In this document: one piece after another, positions 1 to 11,819 of the stretch
Layout: each line of letters begins with the position of its first letter
Numbering within the stretch: the stretch's first letter is position 1
NCBI GenBank assembly: GCA_026724425.1
Contig: JAIUCV010001141.1
Coordinates: 1 to 64,000 of the forward strand
Direction: 5' to 3'
Length of the DNA stretch: 64,000 bases
Source of the DNA: Erythrophleum ivorense
Taxonomy: Eukaryota > Streptophyta > Magnoliopsida > Fabales > Fabaceae
Translations under genes and position numbers: made by a program
Notes under the pieces: generated by a model
What the model was told of the DNA's origin: nothing
Database searches by the model: none
The model's input: only the letters and a program-made list of their open reading frames with translations

Positions 1-253
1 ATTTAAACAAACATTAGAGGTTACCACTTTACTTCTTGTAGGGGTAGACACGTAGATCATATGGCAATGTACTAAGTACCAAACCTGGCTTCTTAGAACT
101 GTCATACGATATGAATGAATGGCTAGCACCTGAGTTAAACATAGCATATATATAGTACAATCATTCACTATGATGATACCTTGAATCAAGCTGGGTGACT
201 AACTGGCCTCTTTCTTAATGAGTGCAAAAACTCTCCTTGTGTCATTGGCATGG
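1..253. other. Unassigned AT-rich sequence at the left edge
   Basis: I see no reading frame, terminal motif or match to any other part of the window here. It is presumably the flank into which LTR A0 inserted. The five bases before A0 read catgg, but the matching right-hand duplication is not visible, so the insertion cannot be confirmed. Confidence 0.5.
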
Positions 254-1956
254 TGTAACACTCAATTTTTCATAAAAGGCCAGAAACTAGGGATTTTCAA
301 AGGAAGTCCCATAAATCATGTGAATAGTGGCCAAATAAAATTAGAAGGATAAACTAAACTTCTAAAAATGAGGACATGAAGCTTGAGATGTCCAAAAACT
401 TAAGTCAGAAGAGCTATGAAAAATTGTGAAAATATATAATGGCATTTTCATAATTTTGGGCAACTTTTAGAAAACTTAAAGGAGGTATCTTTAAATAGGA
501 AAATTAAGTTTCCTAGGGTTCTTAGAAGCCTTAAAAATCATAAGAATCCCTAGAGTAGTTAAAATCCCTCCAGTTTGTAATTTAGAGTGTCAATTGACTA
601 AAATTTTGATCGATTTGTTCGGAAAGGTTTTTAATCCAATTTGGGTAAAACCAAGACATTTTATGAATTGGAGGACTTAAATTTCATGATGAAAAAGACA
701 GTTTTTAAAAAAGAGTTGAAATGAGCCCAAATAGATAGAACCAAGATGAGGGACTAAATTATAATTTTAAAAAGTTACATAAATGAGCCCCAAGCCCCCT
801 TAAATCATGTCCCACTTTGCCCATTCATCATAACTGACTTTCTTTGGTCTAAAATAGAACTAAGGGAAGTTGGGAGTGGCACACAAGAAGAGAAGACAAG
901 GGAGGAAGAACACCAAGTAAAAAGTGTAAGAAATCTATGGTTTTTCATGCTTTCTCCTTCTCTAAACTTCTTCTCGTCTTTCTCCTCTTTTCTCCCATGG
1001 TTTTAATGACTTATTTGGAGATGTATCATGGCTAGTTCAGAAGGAGGAATAGAGAAATTGAGGGAGAAAATGGAAGCACAAGAAAGCTCCTTGGAAAAGC
1101 TTAAAATCAAGGTAACTTTCATGGTCTTCCTTGATTCTTCTTAGTTGTTCTTCTTGAGTACATGTTTGGCCAACCTTAGGCCCATCAAGGAGGAAATGAA
1201 TTCAAGCCAAAATGAGGTAGAGACAAAGGTTTTCAAGGCATGAGGTATAAGAATATACAATTAGATTTAAAAGAAAAACATTAGAAATCAAGTCATGTGA
1301 CTTAGGGTTTTTGTTGCACCTAGCCATTTTTAAAGCTTCCTAATGGTAATCTAGCTTATGCAAGAGTATGTATGAGGTCTTAAGATATCTAGAAAGCTTC
1401 ACAAGTGCCATTTCCCTAAGAAAAATCAAGCAAACTCCATGGGCTCTCCTTTTAGCATATGTCTCAGCCAAAGCTAGAAGTAGCACCTAAAAAGAGTCTT
1501 CTTTTATTCCAATGATAGAAATGACCTAGACATGATTAATAAACACTAAAGGAACCATTAGTTTAAATTTAGAAACCATGGTTTGTGAAATGGAGGTTTA
1601 GGTTCGTTTTTAAGACATAAAGAAGACACTTAAGTCTAGGCTCCTTGATTTGAAGTTGTAATGACTCCAAGGAATCTAAATGTAGTCAAGAGACTTAGAT
1701 TGAATGAGAAATTGGAGCTAAGATCATGAATTCTAGTGGTTGCTTCATTATGCTCTTATATGGAACCATAACCATGTTATAAGATAAAGTAAACTTGTGT
1801 AGAGTTTATGTGAAGCTAGAATTGGTTCCAATGATTGAATGGTGTCTCATTTGGTGTGTTTAGGCCAAATGAATCAAGATTCCCCTAGGTGTACATGTGA
1901 GGCCAAGAAAGGGAAGTGAAAAGCAAAGGACAAAGTTTGTGTTTCTTGGCATAAGG

Positions 1957-4900
1957 TGTAATGTCAGGTTTTCGTTAAACGTTGAAAACGAATGTTTTTT
2001 CAAAGCAAGTCCCCTGAAATGAAGTAGTTAAGGCCCCAAAAAAATTGAGTAACATTCTAGACTCCTAAAAATGAGAATCCTAGCCTCAGATGGAAGGAAA
2101 AATGGAGCTAGAATGAAGAAACAAATTTTGACGGAAAACCTATGAAACGTAATGGTATTTTCGTAATTTTGAGCAAATTTTGGAATTCACACAGGAGGAC
2201 TTTTTAAATGAAAGTTTTGAGTTCCCCGGGGTTCTCAGAGACTCTAAAAACCATGGGAAGCCCTGAGACAGTTAAATCCCCTCCTGTGGATATTTTTCAA
2301 TGTCAGTGCACCTGAACTTTGACGGATTTGTTCAAGAAGGTTTTACCTTCGATTTGAGTGATTCCAAAGGCATTTACTAAATTGGGAACCTAAATTTTAT
2401 AATGGAAAAGATGGTTCTCAAAAAGGAGCTAAAACGAAGGAGAAACAAAATTGCAAAGAATGAAGGGCAAAATGAAAATTTTTCAAAAAGTCACTTTCCT
2501 ACCCCTATATATAGGTGGCGCCCCACTTTCTCCCTCATTTGGAATCAAGATTTTCTACCTAATTTTAGAAAAGGGAGCTAGGGTTTTGGGCACATGTAAC
2601 ATCTCTTCTAATATCCTTCTTTATATTATATATTTGTGAAGAATTCCTTATTTAAGTTTAATTACTTTTTTTTATTTTAATTATTCCTTCACAATAAAAT
2701 CTAATTAATGACGTAGCGGACTACAACAATAGTGAAAATACACTGTAACTTATACAAATTAGTTCAAGAGTTCCCTCATAAGGGAATGAGGTCATACAAG
2801 TCACATCACATGAAAAGGGAATCTATCCTATAACCATTCAAAAAGAAAAGTCCCCCAGATAACAAAAGGGTTAGTATCAGTGACTAGGCCTTTACTCATG
2901 CAAACGGAGGAGCAGGAGGGTCAACTCCACCCACTGGGAATGTGCGGGACTCCAGCTCTCCTGGGGACATAAATTACATTGGTACATCATGAACAACATC
3001 ATCACATGATATGATGCGTATATTATGGATGATAGAGACCCATCCCCTGAGTGGGAATTGGATCCACTCCGCTTGGAGTTCTAAGGTCACTTGATAAATT
3101 GGCATCTAAGAAAAGTATAAACCACAATAGAGTGAGAAATAATTTTCTCAGTAACATAGACAGAATTAATACCACATAATATCCATAAAGAAGAGTTAAG
3201 TACTTTTAACAGACAACAAGCAATATAGTGGTAAGACAGTTAATTTATCGAACAATATAAGTAGAAAGATATACCTGTTAGCAATATCTAACGTGAATAT
3301 GAAATAGCAAAGTGAATAGGCATGTTACATCTAAAGATAGAGCATGAATAAAATACAAGAATTGTCTTAACATAATTGATACTCAGTAGTTACGAGGCAT
3401 TCATGAGATTTTCGCATATATAGAATATAGAAAATATCACAAATAATATTTATTCTCTCTTGACCATTAGGCCTTGGAAACCGCCAGGCCCAACACTCAG
3501 CCTTTGTCACACTGGCTTCTGCAGGCTCAAGCCTAGCTTATCTTGCACTGCCATGACATAGCAGGCTCACCCTTGCTTCCTTTACTGAGGCGTCCCCCAG
3601 TGGGTACCCAAGGAAAGTCATATAAAACACCACAATAATGTCATCCAAGCCATCATTTGATCAAGGCATGATAAGTATATTTGGGAAAGAACTACCTTAC
3701 ACAACTTTGTGCATAAATAATCTCAGTAGCGTAACAGCATATTGGAGTCTGAAAATTAGTTATTTAAACATTTTTAAGTATCTTTGAGATTAGACATCCT
3801 ATACAACAGCAGTTACCCAATGGTCAATTCTGGTACATACATAGGGCTCACCCCCTGTCCACCCTATATATTGGCCAGTTCTTTAGGCTCACCCCCTGTC
3901 CGTCCTATATATTGGTTAGTCCTTTACTAAATAACCCATGCTCATATAATTAGATAGTAGCATATTACCCATGTCAAGAAATAAGGCAGTATGTTAGCAC
4001 AGCAAATAGTGTAATTCCAGAACATATGTTTTCACATATTTCATTCTTGACGTAATGCTGTGTAAATTTCCAACTATCACAAATAAGTTCCAAAATTTAC
4101 AAAATAAATATCAACATAATCCAGATAGCACATAGAACATATTAGGCCACAATAATTATCCAAAACATATCAAATAACATTATGAGAAATTCAAGAACTT
4201 CTTGGTCAACACTTTAATGCATATGATTTTGCTTCTTTTTCATGTCACCAAATAGTCATACATATATATTCTAAGGAAGATAAACAAAATCCCTCAATCA
4301 ATTTCTAGAGATTTTATATGGATTCTACAATTTTCTCAAGTTAAAGTTCAAGGGTTCCTTGCCACTTTCTTCATGAAAATCAAAGTTGTATTAATCTTCC
4401 TCTTCTTTAAGCTTTCTTCCACCACTTCTCCCTTTATTTTCTCTTCCATTTCTCCCATGGCATCTTGAAATACAAAGCTTCTTGATTTGTACAAAAATTG
4501 CCAAGATTAGGAATTTTCTTGAATCACATGAATCCATAAGCCATATATATGTTTTCTACATCTTTTCTCCATCTTTTCTTGGATAGAATTAATGGAAACA
4601 ACAAAAATTCCCATCCCCTCTTGCCATGGACGAAATTTAGAGAGAAAGAAAAGAGAAGAATTCTTGGAGAAAAATAGAAGAACAACCAAGAAGAAGAAAG
4701 TCTATCTATGTTACCTTAGCTCCGCGGTGTTTGATTTTTCTCTGGTGGCTTTTCCTTCTCTCTTCCTTCTTCCTTAGGCTGAGCTCCTTCTCCTTCTCCT
4801 TCTCTTTGTCTTGGCCAAATTTTGGTGTGATTTTGTATGTGAGAGAATGGCATGAAAGTGTGTGGGTGGTTCATATATATACTAGTTATGAATGGTTAAG

Positions 4901-7900
4901 ATTTATTTAACTTTAAGGTGGAAGATCTTGGCCTTTAGATTACATGAATGGTCAAGATTTAACCTTGAAATAAGAGATAAAATGTAGACCTTTAGATTAG
5001 ATCAAAGGTGGTGGTTTGATCTTGAAAAGGTGAAGAAATCTAAGCCATTAGATTGCATCAACGGTTTAGATCGCATCACGTTTTATGGATGAATATTAGC
5101 CCTTGGATTACCCTAGTTATTTTTTTTGTAAAGTGTGAAGATAAGGTTGCATTTAATATTGCTTAAGTCAGCGTCTATGTCATGTTGAAGTCAGCGGTAA
5201 CTTTTTAGTAATGTTTGAGATTTCTAGGATTTGCTGATATAAGCCTGTGCAATCACTCCGTAGTTCATGTAGCTTCTAGAATTCTCTTCCAACTTCCAGC
5301 TTCTTCTTCACATATGGTGCCACATCATCTCTCTCCTTTCTACATGGTGCCATATTAGCACCTTCCCAGCTCCCTGGTGCCACGTCAGCTCTTCCCCGGT
5401 TAGACTTACAAATTGCCACTATTTTCCTAGGTTTTTCATAATATCTTATTTAATCTGCATTTTCTAAGTTCTTAGTTATATTTTAATATTATTTGGCCCT
5501 ATGTGGGTCCCATTTAATGTTTCCAATAATATATTTAAATATTATTTATTCCCCTAATATTTTATTATTTTAGGGTCCAAATGACTGTTTTGCCCTTAGT
5601 AGTGACGTGACAGACAAGCACCTCTGTTCGTTTTTCACTTATATCTTCTCCATAACTCCATATTTCTAAACTCTGTCACCACTACCTTGTAGATTTTTCT
5701 ACATAGAATTTCCTAAAGTAGCTAACACGAGTTTAGGGTTTTAGTTCGTCTCTGTATAAGCTTAAAGTCATTTTGGACTATTTTATGGCCCTAACGAATC
5801 CAAAATTTCATGTAACGAATTTTATAATTTTTTACACATTATTTTCTAACTATTGATATATATATTAGACTAATTCTAAATTGTTCTTCTTTCTAGAAAA
5901 ATTATCAAAGTTCGTCCAGGTGACAAATGACAATTTTGCCCCTGGGCCCCCTAAAATTTCAAAAATTCCTATGGGTCCTATTCAACTCATACTTCTCATA
6001 CACGAAGCTATTTCATTCAAATTCTTTTTATTAAAACTTAATAAATTCATTACATAAAAATGCTAAATAATTAGAAAATCCTAATTTTAGGGATGTTATA
6101 GTGCACAAGAGAGGAAGAAGAAGAAGGAAGAATTCAAGCTTAAAGGTATGTTTCCATGGTAGTTTTTCATGCTTTTCTTCATCCACACCTCCTCTCCTTC
6201 CTTCTCCTTTGTTTTCTTTGATTAAAATGGAGTTTATAAATCTAATTCAAGGGAGAAACTCAAGGGAATTTTCGGATTTGGAGAGAGGAGCTTGGAGAAA
6301 GCAAGATTCAAGCAAGAACAAGCAAGGAAACTAGGTAATTTCTCTTCCTATGGTTGATATCTTCATCCTCCCTCTTTCTCCATTTTGCCTAACCCTAGGA
6401 AACATAGGAGGATATGAATTTTAGGAAGAACCAAGTATGAATCTAAGGAAAAAGGGTGTAGAGATTAAGAATATGCAAAGGGAATTAACAAAAAATCATT
6501 AGATTTCAAGATGCAAATTCTAGGGTTTCAAGTGTTCCTTCCAAAATCTGATTTTGTGTGATGACTCCTAGGCCCTAATAAATAAGAACTTAAATGAGCT
6601 CCCAAGATCTCTAAGAGGCTCCTCACATGCTTCCTCCTTTAAGAAAACAAAGAAAACTCCAAGAAGGCCAAACAAGCCCTATGTCTCGGCCAAGCAAGGA
6701 AAGGATAGCTAGGGAGAGTTTTAAATTTTTCTAAGGTCAGTCTTGAGTCATATATGATGAATGAATGTGAGGGGAGGCTTTGGAAAAAATTTAGAACTCA
6801 TAGAAAGTGAGTTGGTGCTTTAGGTTCCATATTATGACCTAAAGAAGCAACATGTAGTTAGGCTCTTTGTTTTAATTGTGTGATGACTCCAAGAGGCTTA
6901 GAAGGAGTCAAGAATCATATTTGAAAGGAAATAATGGACTAGAATTTAATTGAGGGGTGTTGCTTCATTAGGTGCATTTATGGACCATAATGGGGTTTAT
7001 AGAACAACCTAGTGTCTAAGCAAGTTGTGTGACCTTAGAAATTGTTTCATGAACCTAATTGGCTTCCATAAATTATGTCTATGCCAAGAGAAAGCATCTC
7101 CACAAGTTTTTGTGTGTGTGACCGAAACAAGGGAGGGAATTTCAAAAGGAAAAGTGTGTGATTGTGTGCAAGGTAGCTTTCTCCACCTTCTCTCATGCAT
7201 GGATGTGTTTTTAGCTTGTCTTAGAATCTGTGTACGTGTATTTTCAAGCCATGAAAGGTATGCTAGCATGATTTTATATGCCATGATTTCATGATGACAT
7301 ATTATGTTTCTAAATGATGTTATGATGCTTGTTTGAGTTTGCTTGAGTGTGGAGAGGCCAAGAACTCCTAACCATAGTGAGGATGAGCCAAGAATCTTTA
7401 AGATTGGTTGAGACAAAGCAAAGAGTCTCCCAAAAGCAAAGTGGACTCTCAAGAGCATGGTTGAGTCCAAGAATTCTCTTAAAGAATGGGTGAGGCAAGT
7501 CCAAAATCCATGAGGAAAAGGGTAAGGCCAATCCATCTACTTGGCAAGCTCTTGAATGTCTTGTATGACTTATTCACATGCCAAGCTTGCTTCTTGAATG
7601 TTCATGACTTCCATTATATCTATGCATCATTTTTAAGACTTGCTTTGCATCCATTATGTATGATTGAATGGGAGATGAGTTATTGGGATTCTTTGAATCT
7701 TATTCCCTCCTCTCCAATAATTTAATATGTTAGGTGGATCAAGTGGACAAGGTAATGGAAGCTAACCACCATGAAGGAGAGAGCTTGACACCAATATGCT
7801 TAGCTTTTGCCCTTTTTAGCCATAATGATATTTAATGATGTATATTATTGTTGTAAATGGTCTATGACCCTTGTGACATATGTAATTATGATATTATATG

Positions 7901-9162
7901 ATGTAGAAATTGAAGAATGTGTTATGTGAATGATGGAATGTAAATTGAGTATATTATGGAAATGCAACTTCATGAATGGCTTTATGGAAATATGCATATG
8001 TGTGGATGAAATGGCCAAAATGATATGCATGAGATTTGAGACCATTTGGACAGCTTACAAAAGTCTTAATCATGCTTTTAGGCTTGCCCAAAAGGTGCCA
8101 AACCCTAAGGAAATCCATTTGGTTACTTTGGTACCCTATATGGAGCCAAAATTGACGATAATGGAACCCTATGTCACTTTTTAGCCAAATGAGTTCTTCT
8201 TGATTTTAGATTTTATTGAAATTAAATCTTGTTGAGAGATTTTTAGGAAGCTAAAGAATATAATTTTTGGAGATCTACAGAATATTTGGTAAATTTTCAA
8301 AGTTGGTAAATTTTTGGGTTTTGGTCTGATGCACTATTCATCTAGTCTGAAAATGAAATCTGTCACACAGGGCTCAAATGATGTCCAATTGTCATGAAAT
8401 TTTATGCATAGAAACTACACATTCATAGTGACTTGTACCAACTAGAAGCACCTAATTTGGAGGTCTAGAGAGGGAGATATGAATTTTTAAAGACTCTATC
8501 TAGTATCAAGAGTTTTACCCGACCTCAGTTACTGTTCCATTGAATTTCGAGGCCTAGGCTACCTGAACTGGTTTGGAGTTATTTTTTCCTTTTAGCTAAT
8601 ATCTGTAGCTTTCTATATTACAATCATTTTCATGGATTGTATTTTTTTGGAATTAATTGGACATTTTTGAAATTTGCTGCAAAAATCTATGATAGCACCA
8701 AGGGGTAGTTTGACCTTTGGACCTTTTTGAATGTCAAACGTCCTTTGTGATGGATATTATGGTCTAAATATATTTTTATTGTGAAGTAGACATCCATAGA
8801 TTTCTAGAATGACCAAGAATGCATGATTTTGATTTTTCTAGAATTAGTTATGATTTTCCAAAGTTTGGTCAGAAAAGAGCCAAATTCTGGCCGAAAATAT
8901 ACATGAGTATTTTGAGCTTCCCTTTGAGTTCTATGAGTTGTGGGCCACATTTTATGATGCAAATGAGTTGTATTCATATAATTAAATATGAGAATATATG
9001 ATATGAACTCACACAATCCACATGACACCAAATAGAATTTTTAAACACAATGCAACGCAAAGAAATATATTATTTTTATTCCCTTTTTCCTTACACTCTC
9101 ATGGAATTGATGATGTGAAGCATATGAATATCATGAGATGAACTAGAAATTATGGTGTTACA
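1957..9162 (+). mobile_element. Solo LTR A1 (family A), interrupted by D1
   Basis: It begins TGTAATGTCAGG and ends GGTGTTACA. The five bases on each side (1952-1956 and 9163-9167) are both taagg, a perfect target-site duplication. Removing nested D1 leaves about 3.7 kb, the same length as A2, A5 and A8. No second LTR, primer-binding site or coding region lies between the ends, so this is a solo LTR and not a full element. Short open frames at 7025-7294 and 7930-8184 recur at the same place in other copies (see findings) but show no known domain. Confidence 0.88.
2595..6102 (+). mobile_element. Solo LTR D1 (family D), nested in A1
   Basis: The insertion splits A1 just before its 'gtgcacaagagga' block, which is continuous in A5 (near 36675) and A8 (near 53590). 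The left end is TGTAACATCTC. The right end reads GATGTTATAGT, a decayed form of the usual TTACA end. The bases gcaca occur at 2590-2594 and 6103-6107, a likely 5-bp duplication, although the decayed terminus leaves the right end uncertain by two bases. At about 3.5 kb with no protein motif it is best read as a solo LTR. A block about 2.2 kb from the start, on a theme of 'gttaagattt' and 'ttggcctttagatta', recurs at the same offset in D2. No gene is visible. Confidence 0.75.
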
Positions 9163-9324
9163 TAAGGTAGCTCTCTAACATTTTTTCATGCATTTCTTGG
9201 ATGTTTGATTATCATTGGATGCTTGTGTGTATGTTTAAACTATAAGATATGTTTATAGCCCTTAATTCATGCTATGGTACCATTATACTTCTTGAAACAT
9301 GTTTTGAATGCAAGATAGCTTAAA

Positions 9325-9455
9325 TGGGTGAGAAGATGCTAAAAGTCCCTAAAAATGGGTGAGACAAAGCCAAAAGTCTCAAAAAAGAGTGAAGCTAAGT
9401 CAAAAGTCCCTTAAAGTAGGTGAAGCAAATCCAAAAGTCCCAAAGAAATTGGAAA
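9325..9455 (+). repeat. Degenerate ~38-bp LTR minisatellite, clearest copy
   Basis: Four units on the theme 'gggtgagacaaagcCAAAAGTC' follow one another here, each ending in a run of A and C. The same array sits at the equivalent place in other family-A LTRs: about 7340-7530 (A1), 19150-19325 (A2, reversed), 29045-29225 (A3, reversed), 34900-35065 (A4, reversed), 37910-38100 (A5), 52700-52860 (A7, reversed) and 54835-55020 (A8). A related reversed array is in G at 17370-17455. Its function is unknown. Confidence 0.75.
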
Positions 9456-9620
9456 AGGCTAGACCAATATCCCTTAAACCCTATGTTTGATATGTATGAG
9501 TTCATATGATATGAAAGTATATTTATGTATGCTTATAAGAGACTTTTATGACATGCTTGCATTTTTTGACATGAAAATGCACTATATATGTATGTATAAA
9601 AGGATAAAAAGCTATTGGGA

Positions 9621-11228
9621 TTGTCACACCATCACATATCATATGCTAGAACTTGCTACGTTAGAGAACCTTGCACTACTGACAAAAAGCCTTGTTGACA
9701 AGGTCTCGGATTTCACATGCAAAATATAAGATCTTGTCGACTTGTCGATAAGATCCTAAACCTTGTCTACAAGATGTTATTTTAGCCTTCAATTTGACAT
9801 GGTTTAATGCTAACTTATTCTTAATATACTTGCTTAACCAAAAATATCACAAAGAAGCATGGAAATCGAGTTTGGGATCAAGTATCACAAGTTAGCATAA
9901 GTGCATCTTTCCATGCTACTCACATATTTCTTAAGTTTCAACATTTAGTTCTGGCCACAAAGGGTTCATTTTGAGCTATAAGTGTCTAACCCTTAGTTTT
10001 TCTTTTCATTGATTTCTTTTCTTTGATTCATTTTCATCATAAACAAACTTGTTTATACTCATTTTGGCATGTTTAGCTTAAGAAATACACAAATCTTCAT
10101 AGGACCCGAATTGACAACATGCAAAAGTGGACTTTTTGGAAACCTCATGATGTCCTCTAACTACCATAAAAAATTAGATCAAAACAAGATCAATGGACCT
10201 AAAAAAACTAATGGAATAGTAACTGGGGTCTATTTCTATTACCACAGCAAACATGCAATTTTAAAAATTCATATTTCACTATACAGAGTTCCAAATTGAG
10301 CACCTTTAATGGCTATAGAAAGCTTATGATTCCAAATACATGCCTATAAAATTTTGTGGGCATTGGACTTCATTTAGCCAACCAAAGATACCAAAAACTA
10401 GACTATCCAGAACCATAGTACCATGACAGTTTTTACATAATTTAGCCAACTTTAAAAAATCCTAAGATATTATACAAAGCTCCAAAAATTTTATTCTTTA
10501 TCTCAATGAGATCTATATGACTGCCAAATTTCATGCCCAAACTAGTTCATTTAGTCTAATTTTGGCTCAGGGGCAAAATATGGTTCAAAATGGTAGCCAT
10601 ATGGCTCCAAATGGTACCAAACAACTCTCTACATGAACCATGACCATTTGAGCAAGTCAAAAAGTTCAAACACAATTCATAGAGGCATCATAACTGGTCC
10701 AAATCCTTATGGAAGTCAAATTCACCATCCTACATGCATAAATACACAGACATAATGGCTCAAGGATATCAAAATCATACATTCTCATACATTTGGCTTC
10801 ATATTCATTACATATAACATATTCATATACATTCACAAATGCTCAAGGGTTTACAACTCATAATTAACTTATAAATATATACTTTGACATCAAATTACAC
10901 AATATCTTATTCTATTGTCAAAATATCATCATTCATGCTACATGGCTCCCATTCTTTGCTCATTAGGCTTCACTTAGACAAAGTTAGATAGAAAGTGGGG
11001 GAGAGTGAGATTCAAAGTATCTTAATAGCTCTTTCACCTTTCAAGTAAGCATACATGTCACATTATCATGTCAAAGAAAATAAGCATGCACCAAAAGCTT
11101 CCAAGAATCAAATATAAACATGTTTTCAAGATCACATAAACATGTCAATATCAAAATTAAGCTTTAGGGACTTTTAGTTTAGTTTCACCCAATTTTTTAA
11201 GACTTTTGGATTAGCCTCATCAATTTTT
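9621..11228 (-). mobile_element. Old A-like LTR 'G', first segment
   Basis: At 9620 the sequence changes to TGTCACACC, the reverse of an A-type LTR end (GGTGTGACA), so an A-like LTR lies here on the minus strand. Blocks such as 'tcatgcccaaactagttcattta' (near 10530) and 'ggctatagaaagctta' (near 10310) match reversed positions in A2 and A3, but with heavy divergence. The segment ends at the TRIM complex. It then continues in pieces at 11820-11852, 17365-17530 and 21204 to about 21400, so G hosts several younger insertions. The left part (about 9640-9830) does not match the other A copies. No coding sequence is supported. Confidence 0.55.
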
Positions 11229-11241
11229 AAGGGGGGTGGAA
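11229..11241 (+). other. Polypurine tract beside inverted TRIM LTR fragment
   Basis: The 13 bases aaggggggtggaa directly precede an LTR start (TGTAATGTCCC). The mirror image lies at 11565-11577 next to the minus-strand LTR. Polypurine tracts prime plus-strand DNA synthesis in LTR elements and sit immediately upstream of the 3' LTR. Confidence 0.75.
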
Positions 11242-11334
11242 TGTAATGTCCCACATCGGGTAGGAAGACCCTGGGAATAGCCCATATAAGTGGGAGCGAA
11301 GCTCTCCCCACCAGCGAGGCCTTTTGAGGGAGGA
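11242..11334 (+). mobile_element. Inverted half LTR of TRIM complex
   Basis: This 93-bp stretch is the near-perfect reverse complement of 11471-11564 and 11727-11819. It is an LTR fragment in the opposite orientation to the complete TRIM beside it. It stops where a partial internal region (about 11335-11375, with its own primer-binding site) begins. The result is a foldback whose arms are separated by about 135 bp. Confidence 0.8.
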
Positions 11335-11361
11335 TCCTTGGGTTGCACATGCGAACAGGCT

Positions 11362-11374
11362 GGCTCTGATACCA
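11362..11374 (-). other. tRNA-iMet primer-binding site, second partial TRIM unit
   Basis: The minus strand reads TGGTATCAGAGCC directly after the second LTR of the TRIM. It shows that another head-to-tail unit once followed; that unit is now cut at about 11335 by the inverted LTR fragment. Confidence 0.75.
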
Positions 11375-11375
11375 A

Positions 11376-11819
11376 ACACCACACAGAGCCTCCAGCGATA
11401 TTGTCCCCGTTGCGGCACTTGGCACACTGCCTAGTGGGGTTTTGTTCCTGAGGAGATCTGCCATTCAATGATCCTCCCTCAAAAGGCCTCGCTGGTGGGG
11501 AGAGCTTCGCTCCCACTTATATGGGCTGTTCCCAGGGTCTTCCTACCCGATGTAGGACATTACATTCCACCCCCCTTGGGGCCAACCCGTCCTCGGGTTG
11601 CACATGCGAATAGGCCGGCTCTGATACCAAACACCACACAGAGCCTCCAGCAATATTATCCCCATTGCGGCACCCGGCACACTGCCTGGTGGGGTTTTGT
11701 TCCTGAGGAGATCCGTCATTCAAGGATCCTCCCTCAAAAGGCCTCGCTAGTGAGGAGAGCTTCGCTCCCACTTATATGGGTTGTTCCCAGGGTCTTCCTA
11801 CCCGATGTGGGACATTACA
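11376..11819 (-). mobile_element. Complete TRIM element: two 189-bp LTRs, 66-bp interior
   Basis: Read on the minus strand, a 189-bp LTR (11631-11819, starting TGTAATGTCCCACATCGGG) is followed by a primer-binding site (reverse complement of 11617-11629, TGGTATCAGAGCC, matching the 3' end of initiator tRNA-Met). A short spacer, a polypurine tract (11565-11577) and a second 189-bp LTR (11376-11564) follow. The two LTRs are nearly identical, with only scattered differences. The interior is just 66 bp and codes for nothing, so the element must borrow proteins, as all TRIMs do. I looked for the 5S-like domain that marks the Cassandra TRIM family and did not see it. LTR ends are approximate by 1-2 bases at the primer-site side. 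Confidence 0.85.

Larger units (their letters stand above)
254..9620 (+). mobile_element. Old family-A LTR copy A0, interrupted and truncated
   Basis: The element starts TGTAACACTC at 254 and follows the same order of short blocks as the other family-A LTRs: a 'tctaaaaatgaggac'-like block near 362, a 'ggcattttcataattttg' block near 440, then a pyrimidine-rich block near 950. It is broken at 1956 by A1 and resumes at 9163, where the host duplication taagg is repeated. The resumed part carries the LTR minisatellite (9325-9455) and stops near 9620, about two thirds through the LTR, where minus-strand element G begins. It is more diverged from the family than A1, A5 or A8, which fits its outermost position. 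There is no coding capacity. Confidence 0.7.

Noticed and set aside
4507..4777. Frames of about 60 codons on both strands in D1
   Set aside because: Short, overlapping and compositional (A/G against T/C runs), with no counterpart open in D2.
9325..9455. CRISPR-like array
   Set aside because: Regular spacing is only approximate, units are degenerate with no unique spacers, and the setting is a plant LTR.
11242..11819. Cassandra-type TRIM
   Set aside because: The LTR start resembles it, but I could not find the 5S rRNA-like promoter block that defines Cassandra.
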